Shown: piece by piece, positions 22,191 through 26,267 of the stretch
Position numbering within the stretch: position 1 is the stretch's first letter
Layout of the letters: each line of letters starts with the position of its first letter
Source of the DNA: an uncultured Bacilli bacterium
GTDB taxonomy: Bacteria > Bacillota_I > Bacilli_A > RF39 > UBA660
Reading direction: 5' to 3'
Assembly (NCBI GenBank): GCA_934153655.1
Contig: CAKPFH010000016.1
Location: 1 to 26,267, forward strand
DNA length: 26,267 nucleotides
Made by a program: the position numbers and the translations under genes
Notes under the pieces: model-generated
The model's input: only the letters and a program-made list of their open reading frames with translations
The model's database searches: none
What the model was told of the DNA's origin: nothing

Positions 22191-22896
22191 ATTTGATAAT
22201 ACTTTTTATCTATTTTTATTATTAGTAGTAGTAGCTGGTTTATATAAGGAATTCTCATTTATCTTTATTTTAATTTTCTTTCATGAATTAGGTCATGCTA
22301 TAACCGGAGTATTATTAGGTTTTTCTATTTCTAAAATAATAATTTATCCTTATGGAGGTTTAACTAAATTTAATAACTTAGAAAATACAAATTTAAATAA
22401 AGAATTAATAGTTGCTTTAATGGGACCAGTTATTCAAATAATAACTTATTTAGTTTTAAATAAATTATTTACTTATTCTTATATAAAAATATATCATTAT
22501 AGTATTTTATTTTTTAATTTATTACCAATTATATCTCTTGATGGTGGTAAAATAATAAATATTATTTTAAATAAATTTTTTTCTTATTTAAAAAGTTTTT
22601 ATTTATCTATTATAATATCAGTTATAGTTATTATTATTTTAGTTATTTATTGTTTATTTTATTATTATAATCTTAACATGTTTTTAATGAGTTTATTTTT
22701 ATTAACTAAGATATATATAAGTATTAGAAATATTAAATATAGTTATAATAGATTTTTATTAGAAAGATATTTATATAATTTTAATTTTAAAAAAAAGAAA
22801 ATAACTAATAGTATTTATGATTTTTCTAAAGAATGTTATCATTTTATTGAGTTTCAGGAAGAAAAGGCTTATTTGAAGAAGTATTTTAAAAAATAA
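22171..22896 (+). CDS. spoIVFB: SpoIVFB intramembrane metalloprotease (pro-sigma-K processing)
   Basis: Site-2-protease family enzyme that cuts pro-sigma-K in the mother cell during late sporulation. The zinc motif HELGH lies in a membrane helix near residue 40, with the third ligand in FNLLPIISLDGGKI, in the NLLPxxxLDGG form usual for this family. YPYGGLTKF and NLNKELIVALMGPVIQI match the conserved region after the first helix. The RFLLERY motif near residue 195 is a strong SpoIVFB-specific match, followed by a cytoplasmic tail that in Bacillus contains a nucleotide-binding CBS domain; here the tail is short and no CBS domain is evident. ATG at 22171 is preferred over the adjacent TTG; with no ribosome site, coupling from spoIVFA is likely. 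241 residues, versus 288 in Bacillus. Confidence 0.88.
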   Translation: MIITKVKFDNTFYLFLLLVVVAGLYKEFSFIFILIFFHELGHAITGVLLGFSISKIIIYPYGGLTKFNNLENTNLNKELIVALMGPVIQIITYLVLNKLFTYSYIKIYHYSILFFNLLPIISLDGGKIINIILNKFFSYLKSFYLSIIISVIVIIILVIYCLFYYYNLNMFLMSLFLLTKIYISIRNIKYSYNRFLLERYLYNFNFKKKKITNSIYDFSKECYHFIEFQEEKAYLKKYFKK

Positions 22897-22907
22897 TTAG
22901 AAAATCC

Positions 22908-22936
22908 TTGACAAATAAGGAAAAATCGAGTATTAT
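22908..22936 (+). promoter_or_regulatory. Strong sigma-A promoter of infC-rpmI-rplT
   Basis: TTGACA (22908-22913), exactly 17 bases, TATTAT (22931-22936). The only perfect -35 hexamer noticed in the window. Confidence 0.88.
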
Positions 22937-22942
22937 CTTATC

Positions 22943-23087
22943 TGTAAATTGAAAAAGGAAAGCGAATATGTCCACCTGATTACATGTAAGTAATGGGTTA
23001 AATGCCTGATTAAAAATAATTTATATTATTTTTTTAGTGTATTTAAAGTGGATATTCTATCTACTTTTTTTAATTAAAATAATTATT
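22943..23087 (+). promoter_or_regulatory. L20-type autoregulatory leader of infC operon
   Basis: About 145 bases between the expected transcript start and the infC ribosome site. It contains a small hairpin (ATTAC/GTAAT near 22979-22995) and ends in a strong intrinsic terminator. The segment GAATATGTCCAC (22964-22975) can pair with GTGGATATTC (23048-23057), the terminator's left arm and loop, with a 2-base bulge, so an anti-terminator is possible. Firmicutes infC-rpmI-rplT operons are known to be attenuated by L20 binding their leader (Rfam L20_leader); I place this region in that class from gene order and structure. Confidence 0.72.
23045..23071 (+). terminator. Leader attenuator terminator before infC
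   Basis: AAAGTGGATA (23045-23054) pairs with TATCTACTTT (23058-23067), with one G-U pair and a 3-base loop, then T-run. It lies upstream of infC, so it must be conditional. Confidence 0.82.
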
Positions 23088-23100
23088 GGAGGTGTTTTGT

Positions 23101-23625
23101 ATCGCAAATAACAAAAATGATTTGTTAATAAATGAACAAATCAAAGCGAGTAATGTTTTAGTAATAGGACCTAATGGAGAACAAGTAGGAGTTAAACCTT
23201 TAAAAGATGCTTTAATTCTTGCAAATTATGCAGGACTTGATTTAGTTTTAATGAATCAAAATGGTAATCCACCTGTATGTAAAATAATGGATTACAACAA
23301 ATATCGTTATTTAAAAAATAAGAAAGAAAAAGAAAATATTAAAAGACAAAAAGCTAATATGGTTGAAACAAAAGAATTTCGTTTAAGTAGCGTTATTGAT
23401 GTTGGAGATTTTGAAACTAAAATTAAACAAGTTACAAAGTATTTAGAAAAAGGAGCTAAAATAAAAGTAACAATAAGATTTAAAGGAAGACAAATGGCTC
23501 ATACTGAACTTGGAAGTGAAGTAATGTTAAAATTTGCTTCTAGGTTAGAGAGTATTGCAACTGTTACTGATAGTCCAAAGTTAGATGGAAGAACAATGAC
23601 AATGATGCTTGCACCAAAAAAATAA
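23101..23625 (+). CDS. infC: Translation initiation factor IF-3 (AUC start)
   Basis: IF-3 binds the 30S subunit and checks the start codon. The protein runs (M)ANNKNDLLINEQIKASNVLV, then VKPLKDALILANYAGLDLVLM, PPVCKIMDYNKYRY, a basic linker, EFRLSSVIDVGDFETKIKQV, IRFKGRQMAHTELG and a final MMLAPKK. All of N-domain, linker and C-domain are present at 174 residues. I place the start at ATC 23101, 6 bases after GGAGGTG (23088-23094). The other in-frame initiation triplets, TTG 23086 and GTG 23092, lie inside that ribosome site, and no ATG fits. AUU or AUC starts are known for infC genes and let IF-3 repress its own synthesis. First gene of infC-rpmI-rplT. Confidence 0.93.
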   Translation: MANNKNDLLINEQIKASNVLVIGPNGEQVGVKPLKDALILANYAGLDLVLMNQNGNPPVCKIMDYNKYRYLKNKKEKENIKRQKANMVETKEFRLSSVIDVGDFETKIKQVTKYLEKGAKIKVTIRFKGRQMAHTELGSEVMLKFASRLESIATVTDSPKLDGRTMTMMLAPKK

Positions 23626-23644
23626 TAAGAAAAGGAGAGAAATT

Positions 23645-23833
23645 ATGCCAAAGTTAAAAACACATAAGGGTACTAAGAAAGTACTTAAAATTAGAAAAGG
23701 CGGCTCAATTAAAATAGGTAAACCAGGAAGTCGTCATAATACAGGAAAGAAAAATTCTGTAGTAAATAGAAGAAATAGAAAGGGATCTAGTCTATCTAAG
23801 GCTGATCAAAATAGATTAAGAGATATTATCTAA
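23645..23833 (+). CDS. rpmI: 50S ribosomal protein L35
   Basis: A 62-residue basic protein starting MPKLKTHKGTKKVLKIRKGG, the standard bL35 start, followed by an Arg/Lys-rich body and the terminal SKADQNRLRDII. The middle is more divergent than in most Bacilli. ATG 23645 follows AAAGGAG; the frame is open upstream into the infC end but the family start is at MPK. 19 bases after infC and 15 before rplT. Confidence 0.93.
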   Translation: MPKLKTHKGTKKVLKIRKGGSIKIGKPGSRHNTGKKNSVVNRRNRKGSSLSKADQNRLRDII

Positions 23834-23848
23834 TCTAAGGAGGGTAAA

Positions 23849-24358
23849 ATGACAAGAGTTAAGAGTGGTGTTCAAACTAAAAGAAGACACAAGAAAATAT
23901 TAAAAGAAGCTAGTGGTTATTTTGGAAGTAAACACAGATTATTTAAAAGTGCTAAAGAACAATTAATGCATTCAAGCGTTTATGCTTATCGTGATAGAAG
24001 ACAAAAGAAAAGAGAATTTAGAAAATTATGGATTACAAGAATTAATGCAGCTTGTCGTATGAATGATATTAGTTATTCTAAATTTATTGATGGTTTAAAT
24101 AAAGCTGGAGTTACAATTAATCGTAAAATGTTAGCTGAAATTGCTATTAATGATATGGATGCATTTAAAGAATTAGTTGAAGTTAGTAAAACTGGAAAAG
24201 TTAAAGAAGCAAAAGTAACTAAGACTAAAACTGAAAAGAAAGAAGTAGTTGATTTAAGTTCTAAAACTGTTGCTGAATTAAAAGAAATAGCAAAAGAAAA
24301 AGGAATTGAAGGATACACTACAATGAAAAAAGCTGAATTATTAGAGGCTTTAAAATAA
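23849..24358 (+). CDS. rplT: 50S ribosomal protein L20 with extra C-terminal SAP/Rho-N-like module
   Basis: Residues 1-117 are a complete bL20 (MTRVKSGVQTKRRHKKILK, ASGYFGSKHRLFKSAKEQ, AYRDRRQKKREFRKLWITRI, INRKMLAEIAI). This 23S-binding protein also represses its own operon by binding the leader. The usual protein ends there at about 118 residues. Here it continues with a Lys/Glu/Thr linker (118-133) and a 36-residue helical module (134-169) containing TVAELKEIAKEKGIEGY then MKKAELLEALK. That helix-turn-helix with G-x2-GY...KxELLEAL is the SAP/Rho N-terminal-like fold, usually nucleic-acid binding. The same module ends ribosomal protein S2 in the next operon. AAGGAGGG precedes the ATG. Confidence 0.93.
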   Translation: MTRVKSGVQTKRRHKKILKEASGYFGSKHRLFKSAKEQLMHSSVYAYRDRRQKKREFRKLWITRINAACRMNDISYSKFIDGLNKAGVTINRKMLAEIAINDMDAFKELVEVSKTGKVKEAKVTKTKTEKKEVVDLSSKTVAELKEIAKEKGIEGYTTMKKAELLEALK

Positions 24359-24367
24359 AAATAAACA

Positions 24368-24422
24368 AATTAATGGATTTATATTCATCCTGCTAATATT
24401 AGTAGAATATAAGAAGTTAATT
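24368..24422 (+). promoter_or_regulatory. Structured leader upstream of rpsB
   Basis: One extended hairpin can form: AATTAA (24368-24373) with TTAATT (24417-24422); TTATATTC (24379-24386) with GAATATAA (24405-24412); TGCT (24391-24394) with AGTA (24401-24404). Internal loop, ATCC bulge and a 6-base top loop separate the helices. There is no T-tract and no clear promoter between rplT and rpsB, so this is likely an S2-autoregulation element or processing site rather than a terminator. Confidence 0.55.
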
Positions 24423-24447
24423 GAAGAGATAAGGAGAATTTAAAAAT

Positions 24448-25350
24448 ATGACAGTAGTTTCAATGAATTATTTATTAGAAGCAGGTGTTCATTTCGGACA
24501 CCAAAAAAGAAGATGGAATCCAAAGATGAAAGAATACATCTTTGAATCTCGTGATGATATATATATTATCAATTTACAAAAAACCGTACAAAAATTAGAA
24601 AGTGCTTATGATGCTTTAACTAAAATTGTTGAAGATGGTGGAAAAGTAATTTTTGTTGGTACTAAAAAACAAGCAAGTGAAGCATGCTTAGAATGTGCAA
24701 CTCGTACTAATATGTTCTATGTTACAGAACGTTGGTTAGGTGGAACTTTAACAAACTTCAAAACTATTAGATCACGTGTTAAGAGATTAGAAGAACTTGA
24801 AAAAATGCAAAGTGATGGAACATTTGATTTATTACCTAAAAAAGAAGTTGCTTTATTAAACAAAGAATACGAAAAACTAAATAGATATTTAGCTGGTATT
24901 CGTGAAATGAAAGAATTACCACAAGCTATGATCGTAGTTGATCCAAGTCATGAAGATATAGCAATTCGTGAAGCAAGAAAATTAGGTATTAAAACATTTG
25001 GTATTGTAGATACTAATTGCGATCCTGATATGTTAGATTATCCAATTCCAGGTAATGATGATGCTGTTCGTGCTGTTAAAGTTGTTTTAAATGCTTTAAC
25101 TAATGCTATTGCAACTGTTAATGGAAATGAAATCGTTGACTGCGTTTCAGAAGATGATAAAGATAAAAATACTGAAAAAGAAACTAAAACTACTAAAAAA
25201 GAAGAAGTAGAAGAAGTTGCTAAAGAGGAAGATAAAGAAGTAAATATTAAAGAATTAACTTTAACAGAACTTAAAGATTTAGCTAAAGAACGTGGAGTTA
25301 AAGGTTATTCAAAAATGAAAAAAGATGAATTACTTGAAGCTTTAAAATAG
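24448..25350 (+). CDS. rpsB: 30S ribosomal protein S2 with extra C-terminal SAP/Rho-N-like module
   Basis: Core uS2 is complete at residues 1-230: LLEAGVHFGHQKRRWNPKM, YIINLQKT, VIFVGTKKQASE, WLGGTLTNFKTI, MIVVDPSHEDIAIREA, IPGNDDA and the alpha-beta end. Then come ~35 residues of highly charged linker (SEDDKDKNTEKETKTTKKEE...) and a 36-residue module ending LTELKDLAKERGVKGY, MKKDELLEALK. Over 29 aligned residues this module is identical at 19 to that ending L20. Normal S2 is about 235-260 residues; this one is 300. AAGGAGAA precedes the ATG at ~11 bases. Together with tsf it forms the usual rpsB-tsf pair. Confidence 0.95.
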   Translation: MTVVSMNYLLEAGVHFGHQKRRWNPKMKEYIFESRDDIYIINLQKTVQKLESAYDALTKIVEDGGKVIFVGTKKQASEACLECATRTNMFYVTERWLGGTLTNFKTIRSRVKRLEELEKMQSDGTFDLLPKKEVALLNKEYEKLNRYLAGIREMKELPQAMIVVDPSHEDIAIREARKLGIKTFGIVDTNCDPDMLDYPIPGNDDAVRAVKVVLNALTNAIATVNGNEIVDCVSEDDKDKNTEKETKTTKKEEVEEVAKEEDKEVNIKELTLTELKDLAKERGVKGYSKMKKDELLEALK

Positions 25351-25358
25351 GAGGAAAT

Positions 25359-26234
25359 ATGTTTAGTGCAAGTGATGTAAAATCATTAAGAGATAAAACA
25401 GGGGCTGGAATGTTAGATTGTAAAAAAGCTTTACAAGAAAACAATGGTAATTTAGAAGAAGCTATTACTTGGCTTCGTGAAAAAGGAATTGCTAAAGCTC
25501 AAAAGAAAGGGGACAGAATTGCTGCTGAAGGATTAGCTCAAATATTTGTTAAAGATAATGAAGCAATTATTCTTGAAGTAAATTCTGAAACTGACTTTGT
25601 TGCTAAGAATGCTGAATTTAAAAACTTTGTTAACACTTTAGGCGAAACTATTTTAAATAGTAAAGCAACTACTATGGAAGATGCTTTAAAATTACCAGTT
25701 AATGATGGAACTATTGAAGATATGATAATTGCTATTATTGCTAAAATTGGTGAAAAAATTAGTTTCCGTCGTTTTGAAAGAGTTACCAAAACTGATAGTG
25801 AAAACTTTGGTGAATATTTACATAATGGTGGAAAAATTGCTTCTTTAGTAGTAATTGAAGGAGGAAATCCTGAGGTTGCTAAAGAAGTTGCAATGCACTC
25901 AGCTGCTATGCGTCCATTATATTTAAATAGTACATCCGTTCCTTCAGATGTTCTTGAAAAAGAAAAAGAAATCATGCGTCAAGAATTATTAAATGAAGGA
26001 AAACCAGCAGATAAAATTGAAAATATCTTAGTTGGAAAAGTACGTAAATATTATGAAGAAGTATGTCTTGAAAATCAAATATTTGTTAAAGCAGTAAACA
26101 AAGAAACTGTCGAAAAATATTTACAAGAAAATGGTGCTAAATTAGTTTCTATGGTACGTTTTGAAGTTGGAGAAGGAATGGAAAAACGTCAAGATAACTT
26201 TGCTGAAGAAGTAATGAATCAAATAAATGGCTAA
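25359..26234 (+). CDS. tsf: Elongation factor Ts
   Basis: Guanine nucleotide exchange factor for EF-Tu. Domain order is normal: a UBA-like N-terminus (ASDVKSLRDKTGAGMLDCKKAL), the core TDFVAKN motif (about residue 81), then KISFRRFERV, HSAAMRPLYL and a C-terminal region with EVCLENQIFVK and VRFEVGEGMEKR. 291 residues is the usual length, with no added tail. Its start follows AGGAGG, 8 bases after rpsB; the ribosome site overlaps the rpsB stop codon. A terminator follows at once, ending the operon. Confidence 0.96.
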   Translation: MFSASDVKSLRDKTGAGMLDCKKALQENNGNLEEAITWLREKGIAKAQKKGDRIAAEGLAQIFVKDNEAIILEVNSETDFVAKNAEFKNFVNTLGETILNSKATTMEDALKLPVNDGTIEDMIIAIIAKIGEKISFRRFERVTKTDSENFGEYLHNGGKIASLVVIEGGNPEVAKEVAMHSAAMRPLYLNSTSVPSDVLEKEKEIMRQELLNEGKPADKIENILVGKVRKYYEEVCLENQIFVKAVNKETVEKYLQENGAKLVSMVRFEVGEGMEKRQDNFAEEVMNQING

Positions 26235-26237
26235 AAA

Positions 26238-26267
26238 AAAATTAACTAGTTTCTAGTTAATTTTTTT
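26238..26267 (+). terminator. Rho-independent terminator of rpsB-tsf
   Basis: AATTAACTAG (26240-26249) pairs perfectly with CTAGTTAATT (26253-26262) around 3 bases, then T-run to the window edge. The A-run upstream makes it usable from both strands. Confidence 0.92.

Noticed and set aside
23086..23100. IF-3 starting at TTG 23086 or GTG 23092
   Set aside because: Both triplets are inside the GGAGGTG Shine-Dalgarno; the conserved N-terminus begins at ATC 23101.
1..26267. tRNA or rRNA genes and insertion sequences
   Set aside because: I saw no tRNA-like cloverleaf, rRNA segment, transposase or flanking inverted repeats by eye; a covariance search could still find a missed tRNA.

Overview
The window comes from a very AT-rich, low-GC Gram-positive bacterium. 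Shine-Dalgarno sites are GGAGG or GGTGAT types, promoters are often extended -10 (TGATATAAT), and hairpin/T-tract terminators are frequent. Intact genes use the standard bacterial code: Trp is UGG, and UGA is a stop, though a rare one (only the zinc dehydrogenase ends in UGA among the intact genes). Base composition, small intergenic gaps and ribosomal protein sequences suggest an uncultured Bacilli lineage near the Mollicutes (RF39/Erysipelotrichales-like). That placement is inference. Unlike classical Mollicutes, this genome keeps recognisable endospore genes.

Layout. 1-3765: a HelD-type helicase cut by the left edge, then a SpoIIIAH-like protein, GerE and a double-GerMN protein (GerM). 3766-5391 (minus strand): a minimal protein-kinase-like protein and two CotY/CotZ-family spore coat proteins. 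5496-7358: a short-chain dehydrogenase and a zinc-dependent alcohol/polyol dehydrogenase. 7385-8611: two identical-architecture dyads in front of a broken AAA ATPase (DUF4143 type). 8619-11063 (minus): an OmpR-type two-component system and a small membrane protein. 11119-12384: wreckage of a glycosyltransferase joined to the tail of an O-antigen ligase-like gene. 12484-15715: a CDP-alcohol phosphatidyltransferase, a tandem-HTH Xre regulator, a secreted thermonuclease with a histidine-triad motif, a membrane-anchored thioredoxin-like protein, a PH-domain-like protein and a small Cys/membrane protein. 15804-18311: a lipoprotein polysaccharide deacetylase coupled to galE, and a YqfQ/VrrA-like spore protein. 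18397-21567: an unknown Cys-rich membrane protein coupled to truB, and a six-repeat Big2 surface protein. 21612-22896: spoIVFA-spoIVFB. 22908-26267: infC-rpmI-rplT behind an L20-type leader, then rpsB-tsf behind a separate structured leader.

How they work together. The sporulation genes are all from the mother-cell programme: the SpoIIIAH channel protein, the SpoIVFA/SpoIVFB complex that activates sigma-K, the sigma-K-era regulator GerE, GerM, and coat-type proteins. Three of them (gerE, the cotZ pair, yqfQ) have upstream sequences resembling sigma-K promoters, including a match at gerE to AC-N16-CATANNNTA.

The most unusual observation is at the right end. Ribosomal proteins L20 and S2, encoded in adjacent transcription units, both end in a near-identical ~35-residue SAP/Rho-N-like helical module joined by a charged linker. 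infC apparently starts at a rare AUC codon, and both ribosomal operons have foldable leaders.
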